Notes: a model not told the origin generated them from the letters alone. 64,000 nt of DNA from DATFVA01 sp963771705 (GCA_963771705.1 CAVYUP010000002.1:310001-374000); one strand, 5' to 3'. Counted from the first letter of the stretch, positions 1 to 8,882 are shown. Made by a program: numbers and translations.

Positions 1-58
1 AATATGAATTAACTGAATGCATAGGAATTCCTGTCCCTATGACAAAATTGTAAGGGTA

Positions 59-484
59 CTAAATGAGCAGGACTGAGATATTTAAATAGAGATGGTTGCC
101 TGTAGCCGGGGGAGAGGTACTGCTGGAGAAACTGAAATAATCTGAAAAAGCGGGTGACTGATATGAGGAAACGATGTCAGTTAATAAAGATTTTACACTG
201 GATTTTATATTAATATCATTACTGGAAATAACATATTGGTCGGTTAGACTTTTGTCAATTGTCTTAAATTGACAGCAGCCTTCGAATTGGTTAACCGTTA
301 TTTTTATAGGGGATTCTTCCTCTGTGGTGCAGCAGCTATGTTCTTTCTTCACCTCTTTATGCATTTTGCAGGCAGTAGTAGGGGATAATCCGTTAACACT
401 GCATATATGCACAGTAATTGGAAATCCTGTAGATGAGAACAGGAAAACTCCCAGTAAAGTCAATATAATTAGTTTTCTTTTCAT
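59..484 (-). CDS. HYC_CC_PP-type small secreted protein
   Basis: A 141-residue protein with a basic N-terminus and a hydrophobic stretch (residues 4-20) that looks like a signal peptide. The mature part carries His26-Ile-Cys28, a Cys-Cys pair at 51-52, a second pair at 70-71 and Pro-Pro at 125-126. This spacing resembles the Bacteroidota HYC_CC_PP family, whose function is unknown to me. The paired cysteines and histidines suggest metal binding or disulfides outside the cytoplasm (inference). A TTG lies directly before the ATG chosen here; neither start has a clear ribosome site. It stands alone, 222 bp from an outer-membrane protein gene on the same strand. Family assignment is by motif only. 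Confidence 0.6.
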   Translation of the reverse strand: MKRKLIILTLLGVFLFSSTGFPITVHICSVNGLSPTTACKMHKEVKKEHSCCTTEEESPIKITVNQFEGCCQFKTIDKSLTDQYVISSNDINIKSSVKSLLTDIVSSYQSPAFSDYFSFSSSTSPPATGNHLYLNISVLLI

Positions 485-706
485 CAATTGTTGACAAACA
501 TATAATATCGCGTGATTAAATGCAATATCCGTGCCGAGGGAATAATTATTTAATATTAAACAAATATTGAGGTTTGTTCCCTAACCTGGCAATAAATATT
601 ATCATAAATGAAATAAAATTTTCTCATGTGATGTTAAGATCGGCAATTGGTTCCAAACGGAGAACAATATTAATTATCAATTCTTCCTGAAAAAGGAGTC
701 TTACCC
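485..706. other. intergenic region, nothing recognised
   Basis: This A+T-rich spacer of about 220 bp lies between two minus-strand genes. I see no ORF, convincing hairpin or promoter that fits the downstream gene. Confidence 0.4.
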
Positions 707-1435
707 CTACAGTTCTGCTTCAAATGCCAATCGTCCGAAGTTTACCGGATTATCCTTGAATCCTATTGAGTAACCAAGTTTAAGAGTAAGTGCTTTTCCG
801 AACGTGAACCAGACCTGCGGTACAACAGCCCCCCATTTATCAGCTGTTTCATACTTGAACTCAGAGCCAAAACGAAATACGCTGTTGGCATCGTATCTGA
901 AACCAAAGGAAGGGTTAAACGAAGCTTTTCCCCTTTCAAAAAATTTTTCTTCGGCTAAATTCAATGTAAGGTTTAATTTTTCTTCAAAGTCTTTTGAAAG
1001 GATCAGTCTTCCTTCTATCCCCGATTCGGTTTCCCCGGTAAACGTTTTTTCTGAGTTTATTTCAGCTGAAACTGCAACATCTATCGGCTTTACTCCCTCA
1101 TCATAAAATCTGTATCTCGTTTCAAAGCGGCCCGATTGAAAATTGAAGTTTTTTACTTCAGGGCTGTGATAGGTTATTCTTCCGTCGATCATCCAGTGGT
1201 TTGTAATTCCAAATTCTGAGGCGAAATTATTATTTATGAAATATGATGACGATTGACTTCCATAATCAAACCAGTATTCAAGTTCCAGTTCTTGTTTTGC
1301 AAGAGTGAGGTATACTATGGTCTCATCTATAAAATCATCGCGGTGTGGAAATATTTCTTTTAACGGTACAGAGATAAAAACCAGAAGTAATATTATTGTC
1401 CGCGTATAACTGAAGGTGAATCTATTTAAAAACAT
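707..1435 (-). CDS. putative outer-membrane beta-barrel protein
   Basis: 242 residues. The N-terminus has a long hydrophobic segment (about 10-25) fitting a signal peptide. The rest shows alternating polar/aromatic strands, for example FNFQSGRFETRYRFYDEG and FEFGSEFKYE-like patterns, typical of a small outer-membrane barrel. Just after the signal comes HRDDFIDETIVYLTL, a block that looks conserved but that I cannot assign. It has no Cys cluster or enzyme motif. The ATG at 1435 is the only sensible start. Role is unknown; porin-like or structural barrel is an inference. Next to the Cys-rich secreted protein gene on the same strand, but 222 bp apart, so co-transcription is uncertain. Confidence 0.5.
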   Translation of the reverse strand: MFLNRFTFSYTRTIILLLVFISVPLKEIFPHRDDFIDETIVYLTLAKQELELEYWFDYGSQSSSYFINNNFASEFGITNHWMIDGRITYHSPEVKNFNFQSGRFETRYRFYDEGVKPIDVAVSAEINSEKTFTGETESGIEGRLILSKDFEEKLNLTLNLAEEKFFERGKASFNPSFGFRYDANSVFRFGSEFKYETADKWGAVVPQVWFTFGKALTLKLGYSIGFKDNPVNFGRLAFEAEL

Positions 1436-1675
1436 TATTTTTTTATTTAATAGTTTAACTACTATTCTGCAATCCGAATGTGACGTGGCAGTCCTGATAT
1501 TTAAAGCTTTTCCCTACTAACCCAAAAAACATACATGTCAACTATTAATTCTTTTCTGTGAATTTCGATGATAGTACTGTATAGATGGCTGTTTTGTTTA
1601 GGCCGGTTCTGCAGTCACATATTCTTTCTGTCACCAATTAAACCGCTTTAACAAATGGATAAAGGATTTTGATAC

Positions 1676-3157
1676 ATGAAGTTTCGGATGACTCTGTTTT
1701 TAAGCTTTGCTTTAAGCTCTATTGCATTTTCACAGTATGTAATTGATCCCGGTTTTGTTGCGCTTCCTGAAAAGCAGGTAAACTCCTCTCCGGTTTCACT
1801 GAATATTCCTTCAACAAAAGAGGATGTAAAGTATATAGGAATGGGTAAAACCGGTACGGCGAATGGCAAAAAAATTAACGCAATGATGTACAACCCGGCT
1901 CTTTTAAGCAGAAGTCGTTTTTCTCTTGATGCGCTTAATATTAACCTTAGTATCCCTCCGGCAACGTATGATGCCGCAAATTTTCTTAATAATCATCTTC
2001 GGGAGTTTAAAGATGCACTCTCTTTGAGAGAGGTATGGAATGGGATAGAAGATTTTAACAATGCCTCCGAAATAGATGGAAAGCTTGACGCGGTCAAAGA
2101 AATTCAGGATGGTTTAAAGTTTCCGAGGGATTTGTTTCAGAAGATTATAGGTGACGGTACTGATCCGGCTACACATAGCGTTAAAACGATCCCTTCATTT
2201 GCTCTGCAGTTTGGTAATTTCGGCTTTTCGGTTTATGGAATAGGCATGACTACTTTCCAGGTTGTGGAGAGCCCTGTGCTTGATGCTTTATTAAATGTTT
2301 CTATTCCGGAAAAGCTTGATAATCAACAGGAAGTTGCTGATGCTGTGCTTGCATTGCAGGGTATCCTTCAGCCGATAGCTGACGGTTCAAATTATAATAA
2401 CGTTCTTCCTTTTGCATATTCGGTTTCATACCTTGATGTGGTTGGCGCTGCCGGCTATTCGTACGATGTTACGAATAACCTGAGTCTTGGTGTAAACCTT
2501 AAGGTTATTCACAGACGGTTTTCGGCAAAAAAACTGTCCTACGATCAATATGACGACTTCATAAACACGCTTAAGAATGATCTGAATAGATCTGTTACGG
2601 GATTTACTTTTGATCTCGGAGGATTATACAGCCTCCCGTCTGGTACTGAAATAGGAATTGCGGTCCAGAATATTATCCCTGTTAAGAAGATCTCATCTTC
2701 AATGTCGGGTGAAGTGACGGAAACATTTCTTGATAATAAAAGAGACTCAAACGGAGTCCTCATCCTTAACGCAAAGGGGGATACGGTTATGCAGTCAGTA
2801 TCACAGAGTTACAACTTCAATATCCCCTTCGATCTTAAACTTCCCATGATAATAAACCTGGGAGTAATTCATCCTGTAACAGATAATATGGATCTTACTT
2901 TCGATTGGGCGGATATTTCAAAGCAGGATTTCCGGTTTGAAGATTACTGGTCTCGTTTCCGGTTCGGTACTGAGTATCGATTAGACGTAATGAGTGACTT
3001 GCTTGGTATCGCTTTCAGAGCGGGAATGGCTGATAAAAGATTTACTGGCGGTATAGGTATAAACCTTTTCAGAGCACTCCAGGTTGACGGTGCTTATGCA
3101 TATGACAATTATGTTCATTCTTATGCTTATTACGGAGAGATAAAGCTGGGTTGGTGA
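1676..3157 (+). CDS. outer-membrane PorV/TraF-like barrel protein
   Basis: 493 residues with a clear signal peptide (MKFRMTLFLSFALSSIAFSQ, cleavage near 20). The segment YIGMGKTGTANGKKINAMMY followed by NPALL resembles the G-A/NPA opening of the FadL/PorV/TraF_2 type of outer-membrane barrels, where early strands hold a Tyr-Asn-Pro-Ala motif. Later parts alternate hydrophobic and polar residues, and the chain ends in ...GEIKLGW, the C-terminal aromatic expected of a barrel. AAAGG at 1661-1665 is a reasonable ribosome site for the ATG. The function could be transport of hydrophobic compounds or assistance in protein secretion; the sequence does not decide. It converges on the ABC permease gene with 11 bp between. 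Confidence 0.55.
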   Translation: MKFRMTLFLSFALSSIAFSQYVIDPGFVALPEKQVNSSPVSLNIPSTKEDVKYIGMGKTGTANGKKINAMMYNPALLSRSRFSLDALNINLSIPPATYDAANFLNNHLREFKDALSLREVWNGIEDFNNASEIDGKLDAVKEIQDGLKFPRDLFQKIIGDGTDPATHSVKTIPSFALQFGNFGFSVYGIGMTTFQVVESPVLDALLNVSIPEKLDNQQEVADAVLALQGILQPIADGSNYNNVLPFAYSVSYLDVVGAAGYSYDVTNNLSLGVNLKVIHRRFSAKKLSYDQYDDFINTLKNDLNRSVTGFTFDLGGLYSLPSGTEIGIAVQNIIPVKKISSSMSGEVTETFLDNKRDSNGVLILNAKGDTVMQSVSQSYNFNIPFDLKLPMIINLGVIHPVTDNMDLTFDWADISKQDFRFEDYWSRFRFGTEYRLDVMSDLLGIAFRAGMADKRFTGGIGINLFRALQVDGAYAYDNYVHSYAYYGEIKLGW

Positions 3158-3168
3158 ACCAATTAAAA

Positions 3169-4296
3169 TCAGTACCACTTAAAGAATTTTAACCCGATAT
3201 AAAAGCAGATTACTCCCGTTATCATCAGGGCGAAAAAAGGGATGACAATATCGGGTAATCCCGCGCCTTCAATAAAAATGCTTCTTATCCCGTCGGCAAG
3301 GATTGTCAGCGGGAGGATCTTAATGAACCCGATTGCCCAATCGGGAAAGTTATGGTAGCTGAAGAATATTCCTGAAAGTACTATCATAGGGGTGGAGATT
3401 GCGTTGATAAGTCCGTTGCCCACTTCGGGATTTGCGGTGCGCGATGATGTTAATATCGCTATTCCGGCAAAACCTACATTGCCTGCAATAAATATCAGTA
3501 GCAGCGCTAATATGCTTCCCTGGATTGTAATACCGAATACGAGGTACGAAAATAAAAAAAGAAGTCCTGCCTCAAGAAAGTTCATTATTGACCTTACGCT
3601 GATTAGCGATATGAGGAAATACGATTTTTTCATCGGGGTGGCTATCATTCTTCGTAAAAGCTTTTTCGATCTGTTTTCAATTATACCGTACCCTAATCCC
3701 CAGATAGATGACATCATCAGCCCCATCGCTATAAGTCCCGGGACAAAAAAATCGATGTAACGTGTCCCTTTAAGTGTAAGCGGTACAACTGATTCATCTT
3801 TTGATGTAATCCTGGCGTTATTAATTACACGTGACAGATTCAGATAGGTAAGGTGTGCTTCGGAATTAACCGGGTCAAAATGAAATTCAACGCTGTCCTT
3901 CTTTTCTTCTATTATAAGATTGATCTCACCTCTCTTCAGCATTCTCATTGCTTCGGGCCGGGTTGTTCGTTCGAATATATATGTATTGTCTCCCAGCTTT
4001 TTATCTTTTACCGAAATTTTATACTGAGTTTTCCTGGTAAGATCGTCTCTGGATTTAACCGTCCTTGTTTGTAAGAATGATTCAAATCTGTTGGCTGTGT
4101 CTGCACCGGCATGCGCATCTTGAATCACCGCAACTTTATGTTCTATATCCAGCTTTTGGGTAAAGGCAAGCCCTAGTCCCAGCGCCATCAGCAGGGGAAA
4201 AACTATTCCCCAGAATAGTACACCCGGTTCTCTCATTAGTGTTTTTGCATGCATAGAGAAAAGTATAAAAAACTGGCCGGCAGGTTTCTTAGGCAT
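3169..4296 (-). CDS. ABC-2 type exporter permease
   Basis: 375 residues: one transmembrane helix near 27-46, a large extracytoplasmic loop (about 50-175), then five or six helices to the C-terminus. This is the ABC2_membrane_3 topology of exporters for drugs, lipids or polysaccharide precursors. The start overlaps the end of the ATPase gene by 8 nt, so the two form a translationally coupled pair. The substrate cannot be read from the sequence. The loop contains many charged residues and no enzymatic motif. Confidence 0.85.
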   Translation of the reverse strand: MPKKPAGQFFILFSMHAKTLMREPGVLFWGIVFPLLMALGLGLAFTQKLDIEHKVAVIQDAHAGADTANRFESFLQTRTVKSRDDLTRKTQYKISVKDKKLGDNTYIFERTTRPEAMRMLKRGEINLIIEEKKDSVEFHFDPVNSEAHLTYLNLSRVINNARITSKDESVVPLTLKGTRYIDFFVPGLIAMGLMMSSIWGLGYGIIENRSKKLLRRMIATPMKKSYFLISLISVRSIMNFLEAGLLFLFSYLVFGITIQGSILALLLIFIAGNVGFAGIAILTSSRTANPEVGNGLINAISTPMIVLSGIFFSYHNFPDWAIGFIKILPLTILADGIRSIFIEGAGLPDIVIPFFALMITGVICFYIGLKFFKWY

Positions 4297-5242
4297 TCAG
4301 GTGCCTTCCTGTAAGTGAGGTAAACAAATCATCCAGTGTTTTTCTTCTGCTTTCAAAGTTCTTCAGCTGAATGTTTCTCGATTTCAGATAATTAATGAAT
4401 TCAGGCAGTTCTGTTTCAAGATCGTCAATTGTTATTACTCCCTTTCTTTTATGCTCATCCCAGCTTATATCAAAGTTCTTGTTGCCGTTTATTAAATCAT
4501 TTATGTCTCTGTCCAACCCTTCAGGCGTAAATTCTATTATCTTTTTATCGTCGGAGTTCAGCAGCTTTTCTCTTGTTCCTTCAAGCAGAATTTCCCCGCT
4601 GTCTATAATGATAATATAATCGCACAGCTGCTCGGCCTCTTCCATATAATGGGTCGTAAGTATAAGAGAAGTGTGGGCTTTTGCCTTAAGCTGGAGCAGT
4701 ATGTGCCATATCTCCCGCCTTGCGTTGGGATCGAGCCCCGTTGTCGGCTCATCAAGCAGAAGCAGCTTTGGATTGTTGAGCAGGGCAATTCCAAGTGCAA
4801 GCTTCTGACGCTGACCGCCCGAGAGATTTACGGTGTACGATTTCCTCTTTTCATTCAGTCCGATTTCCGAAATTACCTCGGTAACTCTTTCGTCCCCAAG
4901 CTGGTAAAAACCGGCGAATAATTTCATTGTTTCTTCTACAGTAAGCTTGTCAATGAACCTGGTTTCCTGCAGTGAGAGACCAATTGACCTGTGAAGCTCG
5001 TTCTGGTGGCCTTCCCACTTCTTTCCGAGGATTGTAATCTCTCCCTTATCAGGTTTCTGAATTCCTTCTATCATCTCAACAAGGGTGGTTTTTCCTGCAC
5101 CGTTGGGACCAAGCAGTGCTGTAAACTGCCCCTGTCCTATTGTAAGGTTTACCCCATTGACAGCCTTTACTGTCTTAAATGATTTATAGACTTCTTTTAC
5201 CTCCACAACCGGAGCATTCTCGAAGTTTTCTGTTGATTCCAT
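4289..5242 (-). CDS. ABC transporter ATP-binding protein
   Basis: 317 residues. Walker A GPNGAGKTT is at 45-53, the signature LSGGQ at 140-144, Walker B LLLLDEP at 160-166 with the D-loop just after, and the switch histidine at 198. The domain is followed by about 90 residues resembling the C-terminal extension of CcmA/drug-export ATPases. It powers the permease encoded immediately downstream. The mRNA reads AGGCAGGTA just before the ATG, a plausible ribosome site. A promoter candidate with an overlapping palindrome lies 42-70 bp upstream, so expression may be repressor-controlled, as is common for small exporters. Substrate unknown. Confidence 0.93.
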   Translation of the reverse strand: MESTENFENAPVVEVKEVYKSFKTVKAVNGVNLTIGQGQFTALLGPNGAGKTTLVEMIEGIQKPDKGEITILGKKWEGHQNELHRSIGLSLQETRFIDKLTVEETMKLFAGFYQLGDERVTEVISEIGLNEKRKSYTVNLSGGQRQKLALGIALLNNPKLLLLDEPTTGLDPNARREIWHILLQLKAKAHTSLILTTHYMEEAEQLCDYIIIIDSGEILLEGTREKLLNSDDKKIIEFTPEGLDRDINDLINGNKNFDISWDEHKRKGVITIDDLETELPEFINYLKSRNIQLKNFESRRKTLDDLFTSLTGRHLNA

Positions 5243-5283
5243 TACCTGCCTGGTTATTTACAAGTGTCTGAATTGATTTTAGA

Positions 5284-5312
5284 AACTTAATGGAAGATCT
5301 GTATTAATACAA
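5284..5312 (-). promoter_or_regulatory. candidate promoter of the ABC exporter pair
   Basis: Read on the minus strand: TTGTAT, 17 bp, TAAGTT. It matches the pattern seen before several other genes in this window (TTG... 17 bp ...TAAnTT) and would place the transcript start about 35 bp upstream of the ATG. Confidence 0.45.
5300..5311. promoter_or_regulatory. operator-like palindrome
   Basis: TGTATTAATACA is a perfect 12-bp palindrome that covers most of the candidate -35 box of the ABC exporter promoter. A dimeric repressor site is the natural reading, but no regulator gene lies beside it in the window. Confidence 0.35.
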
Positions 5313-5358
5313 AAATAGTATTTAGATAGCTTATACAATATGTCTTCAACCTTTTTTC

Positions 5359-5435
5359 AACGTATTCACAACGTATTCAGAACGTTTTCAGAACGTTTTC
5401 AGAACGTTTTCAGAACGTATTCAGAACGTTTTCAG
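5359..5435. repeat. seven 11-bp tandem repeats
   Basis: Seven uninterrupted copies of AACGTWTTCAG begin at 5359, 5370, 5381, 5392, 5403, 5414 and 5425. Copies differ only at the sixth base (A,A,T,T,T,A,T) and in the last base of copy 1. A degenerate copy may precede it (5348-5358). The period equals about one helical turn, so each copy faces the same side of the DNA. It sits between the divergent ABC exporter and SDR genes. Confidence 0.95.
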
Positions 5436-5534
5436 ATGCCTTTTGTCCTACGTTTACCCTGCATATCTCTTTCATAAAGTATTCTGCTTCGTTAAGCCAT
5501 ATCTATCTGCACTTCTTATTAGAAATTGCTCTCT

Positions 5535-5563
5535 TTGCTTTTTAAAGTGACCCTTATTAAACT
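5535..5563 (+). promoter_or_regulatory. candidate promoter of the SDR gene
   Basis: TTGCTT, 17 bp, TAAACT, ending 36 bp before the ATG at 5600. The fit to the local promoter pattern is moderate. Confidence 0.35.
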
Positions 5564-5599
5564 TCTTCTTTTTCATAACTATTAACTTTAAGCAGAAAT

Positions 5600-6334
5600 A
5601 TGAAAACAACAGGAAACACCATACTTATTACGGGCGGTACTTCAGGTATTGGAAGAGGCTTTGCGGAGGAGTTTGTACAAAGAGGTAATACGGTCATTAT
5701 CTGCGGCAGAAGGGAGGAGCGCCTGCAGGAAATCCAGCAGCATTTTCCCGGCGTCATTACTAGCATGTGCGATATTTCTATCGTGGAGGAAAGAGAAGCA
5801 CTCTTTCAATGGGCGGTTGAAACTTTCCCCGGGCTTAATATCCTGATAAATAATGCCGGAATTCAGCTCCCCTGCGATATGACAAAAGAAGTTGATATTG
5901 ATAAAGTCAGCCGGGAAATCGAAGTTAACCTTACGGCGCCTATTCATCTTGCGTCGCTTTTTGCGGAGCATTTTACGGAGAAAGATGAATCTGCTGTAAT
6001 AAATATTTCCTCGGGACTGGCATTCGTGCCAATAGCATACATGCCTGTTTACTGTGCAACTAAGGCGGCACTTCATTCCATCACCATGTCGCTGCGGCAC
6101 CAGCTCAGGGATACCTCTGTAAAGGTTTTTGAAATAATACCTCCTTCGGTTGATACGGAGCTGGGACACCAGAGGCGAACAGATAAAAATCAGTCTCACG
6201 GCGGCATGCCTGCGAAGGAATTCATAGATGGAGCAATGGATGCAATTGAGCGGGATGAGTTTGAAGCCCCTGTGGGCCAGGCCGTAAACCTCAGGGAGAA
6301 AGGGGAATCGCTGTTCAGCGTTATAAATAAATGA
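5600..6334 (+). CDS. short-chain dehydrogenase/reductase (DltE-like)
   Basis: 244 residues, a complete classical SDR. The dinucleotide site TGGTSGIG is at 11-18, NNAG at 84-87, the catalytic Ser around 138 and Tyr151-x3-Lys155 (YCATK). The Arg-rich stretch after strand 2 (CGRREER, 35-41) suggests NADP(H) preference. The overall pattern resembles the DltE branch of SDRs, but no dlt genes are nearby, so the substrate is open. It is probably co-transcribed with the quinone-oxidoreductase-like gene 59 bp downstream; both are soluble NAD(P)H-dependent redox enzymes. Confidence 0.85.
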   Translation: MKTTGNTILITGGTSGIGRGFAEEFVQRGNTVIICGRREERLQEIQQHFPGVITSMCDISIVEEREALFQWAVETFPGLNILINNAGIQLPCDMTKEVDIDKVSREIEVNLTAPIHLASLFAEHFTEKDESAVINISSGLAFVPIAYMPVYCATKAALHSITMSLRHQLRDTSVKVFEIIPPSVDTELGHQRRTDKNQSHGGMPAKEFIDGAMDAIERDEFEAPVGQAVNLREKGESLFSVINK

Positions 6335-6393
6335 TGAATTACAAGTCTGCAGAATTGCAAAATGACAAGTTTGAATGAATGGAGGAAGGATAG

Positions 6394-7365
6394 ATGAAAG
6401 CGGCAGTAACCGAAAAAGCTGGGCCCCCCGAAGTAATGAAGATCAAAGATATACCTGTTCCCAAAGCAGAAAAAGGGAAGGTATTAATAGATGTTAAAGC
6501 TTTTGCGCTGAACAGAGCCGAAGTTGTAACGAGACAGGGCTTTTCCCCAACGGTTGATTTTCCACGGGTCATAGGAATTGAATGCGTGGGAACTGTTGAG
6601 GAAGCTCCTTCAGGAAAGTTTAAGAAAGGGGAAAAAGTTGCCGCAATGGTCGGGGGAATGGGAAGACAGTTTGACGGCAGCTACGCGGAATATACCCTCG
6701 TACCGGAATCAAATGTTTTTTCTTTTAACTCGGAGCTTGGATGGGATAAAGTTGGCGCAGTCCCGGAAATGTTCCTCACAATGTGGGGCGCATTGATCCT
6801 TGCATTACAGGCTGAAAAAGGGGATAAGCTTCTTATCCGGGGAGGGAGTTCTTCGATCGGACTGAATGCCTGCCAGCTGGCAAAGTTTCACGGACTGGAA
6901 GTTGTTTCAACTACAAGAAATGAAAGCAAAAAAGGTTTCCTGCTTGATAAAGGCGCCGACCATGTAATAATAGATGACGGCAGCATTCACGAAAAATTAA
7001 GGGATATTTACCCTGATGGGGTAGATAAAGTAATGGAGTTTGTCGGCACAAAAACCCTTGTGGATTCTCTTAAGTGTATCGGTCCTTACGGAGTAGTATG
7101 CATGATAGGAGGTTTGGGGATGGAGTGGTCAATGAAGGATTTCTCGCCGATGAGCACAATTCCGAACCTGGGGAAACTCACAATGTACGGCAGCGATCCT
7201 TCAAGACTTAGTAAAGAAAAATTCCAGGAATATATTAATAATATTGAAAACGGAAAGATAGAACTGGTTACAGATAGAATATTTAAACTTGATGATATCG
7301 TTGATGCACATAAATATATGGAAAGCAACCGGGCCCTTGGAAGAGTAGTTGTAATCGTTGAATAG
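6394..7365 (+). CDS. zinc-independent MDR family oxidoreductase (quinone reductase-like)
   Basis: 323 residues of the medium-chain dehydrogenase/reductase superfamily. A GroES-like N-terminal half (1-125) is followed by a Rossmann domain with RGGSSSIGLNACQLAK near 150-165. The cysteines and histidines that bind zinc in alcohol dehydrogenases are absent, which points to the NADPH:quinone/enoyl reductase branch. The start is fixed by GGAGGAAGG at 6381-6389 upstream of the ATG. Substrate unknown; pairing with the SDR suggests detoxification or carbonyl reduction (inference). Confidence 0.85.
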   Translation: MKAAVTEKAGPPEVMKIKDIPVPKAEKGKVLIDVKAFALNRAEVVTRQGFSPTVDFPRVIGIECVGTVEEAPSGKFKKGEKVAAMVGGMGRQFDGSYAEYTLVPESNVFSFNSELGWDKVGAVPEMFLTMWGALILALQAEKGDKLLIRGGSSSIGLNACQLAKFHGLEVVSTTRNESKKGFLLDKGADHVIIDDGSIHEKLRDIYPDGVDKVMEFVGTKTLVDSLKCIGPYGVVCMIGGLGMEWSMKDFSPMSTIPNLGKLTMYGSDPSRLSKEKFQEYINNIENGKIELVTDRIFKLDDIVDAHKYMESNRALGRVVVIVE

Positions 7366-7435
7366 AGCTAAAGTATCTGCTGTCCATCAATCTGCCGGTG
7401 ATTTATGACCTTAATTGTCCCGGCGAAGCTCCTTG

Positions 7436-7543
7436 TTTATATGCACTCCTCAATCTGCTCAATGTTTTTTAAGGCTTATCAAACCTGTCAGCAGGTCTGT
7501 CACTCACTATTCCTCTAATTCTTTGCATTTATATGCACCCCTC
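7436..7543. repeat. 16-bp direct repeat pair in the asnS leader
   Basis: TTTATATGCACTCCTC (7436-7451) recurs as TTTATATGCACCCCTC (7528-7543), 15 of 16 identical, with starts 92 bp apart. Both copies are in the 221-bp spacer before asnS. No T-box or terminator-like fold is evident there. Confidence 0.6.
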
Positions 7544-7586
7544 TTTATATTTGTCAATTAAATTTTTTAACATATTACAGTTATTA

Positions 7587-8882
7587 ATGCAGAAAATATT
7601 CATATCAGACCTTTCGAAATACGTCGGTAAAGAAATTACGATACAGGGCTGGCTCTATAATAAAAGATCTGCCGGTAAACTGCATTTTCTTATATTAAGA
7701 GACGGCTCAGGTTATCTCCAGTGTGTATTCTTTAAAGGGAATGTTACCGAAGATGTTTTCGAAACTGCCGGTAAAATTGGTCAGGAGTCCTCCATCGCTA
7801 TAACCGGTAAAGTAAAAGAAGAAAAAAGAGCTCCTGGCGGATATGAACTAGACGCATCTGATCTAAAAATTATTTCGGAAACTCACGACTATCCCATAAC
7901 TCCGAAGGAACACGGTACTGAATTCCTTATGGATAACCGTCACCTCTGGCTCCGGTCAAGTAAACAGGTTGCCATTCTGCGTGTAAGGCACAGGATCGTG
8001 AAAGCTATAAGGGATTTTTTCGACGGAAATGGTTTTACTTTAATGGATCCCCCGATTTTAACTCCTTCATCCTGCGAGGGAACTTCTACTCTTTTTGAAA
8101 CTGAATATTTTGATTTAGGTAAAGCATATCTTACCCAGTCAGGTCAGTTATACGCTGAAGCCGGAGCTATGGCTCTGGGTAAGGTTTATACTTTCGGTCC
8201 TACTTTCCGTGCGGAAAAATCCAAAACAAAAAGACATTTAACAGAGTTCTGGATGTGTGAGCCTGAAGTTGCTTTCGCTGACCTTAATGATGATATGGAC
8301 CTCGCTGAGGAATTTCTTGAATATATTGTGCAGACTGTCTTGAAAGACAGGGAAGAGGAGCTTAAGGTTCTTGAAAGAGATACGAAGTTCTTGCTTAATG
8401 TTAAGAAACCTCTCCCGAGAATTTCGTATGATGAGGCTGTTGAGATTTTGAAGAGGAATGGAAGTGAATTTGAATATGGAAATGATTTCGGCGCGCCCGA
8501 TGAGACTATCATATCAAACCAGTTCGACAGGCCTGTGATGGTTCACCGGTATCCTTCGGCTGTTAAGGCTTTTTATATGAAAAGAGATCCTGAGAATCCA
8601 GATCTTGCTCTGGCTGTTGATGTGCTTGCTCCCGAAGGATATGGAGAGATCATAGGCGGAAGTCAGAGAGAGGATGATGTAGATCTCTTGATTGAAAGAA
8701 TCAAAGAACACGAGCTTCCGATGAAGGATTTCGAATGGTACCTTGATCTGAGAAGGTTCGGCTCTGTTCCTCATTCTGGTTTTGGTTTGGGTCTCGAAAG
8801 AACTGTCTCCTGGATATGCGGACTCGATCATATAAGAGAGACTATTCCATTTCCCAGGATGATTTACAGGAATACTCCTTAA
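7587..8882 (+). CDS. asnS: asparagine--tRNA ligase
   Basis: 431 residues from the ATG at 7587, where the OB-fold anticodon domain begins (MQKIFISDLSKYVG); an in-frame upstream ATG at 7533 adds 18 unlikely residues. The N-terminal OB-fold (to about 100) is followed by the class II catalytic core, with motif 2 FRAEKSKTKRHLTEFW (near 215-230) and motif 3 GFGLGLERTVSW near the C-terminus. The RHLTEF wording is that of AsnRS rather than AspRS. It charges tRNA-Asn with asparagine. It is a single gene 132 bp ahead of the nuo cluster; no T-box was seen. Confidence 0.95.
   Translation: MQKIFISDLSKYVGKEITIQGWLYNKRSAGKLHFLILRDGSGYLQCVFFKGNVTEDVFETAGKIGQESSIAITGKVKEEKRAPGGYELDASDLKIISETHDYPITPKEHGTEFLMDNRHLWLRSSKQVAILRVRHRIVKAIRDFFDGNGFTLMDPPILTPSSCEGTSTLFETEYFDLGKAYLTQSGQLYAEAGAMALGKVYTFGPTFRAEKSKTKRHLTEFWMCEPEVAFADLNDDMDLAEEFLEYIVQTVLKDREEELKVLERDTKFLLNVKKPLPRISYDEAVEILKRNGSEFEYGNDFGAPDETIISNQFDRPVMVHRYPSAVKAFYMKRDPENPDLALAVDVLAPEGYGEIIGGSQREDDVDLLIERIKEHELPMKDFEWYLDLRRFGSVPHSGFGLGLERTVSWICGLDHIRETIPFPRMIYRNTP

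Noticed and set aside
5642..6199. 185-codon minus-strand ORF inside the SDR gene
   Set aside because: It lies wholly antisense to a gene with complete SDR motifs and its own product has no recognisable domain.
7366..7586. Possible T-box riboswitch before asnS
   Set aside because: I find no T-box sequence and no terminator/antiterminator pair, only a short direct repeat.
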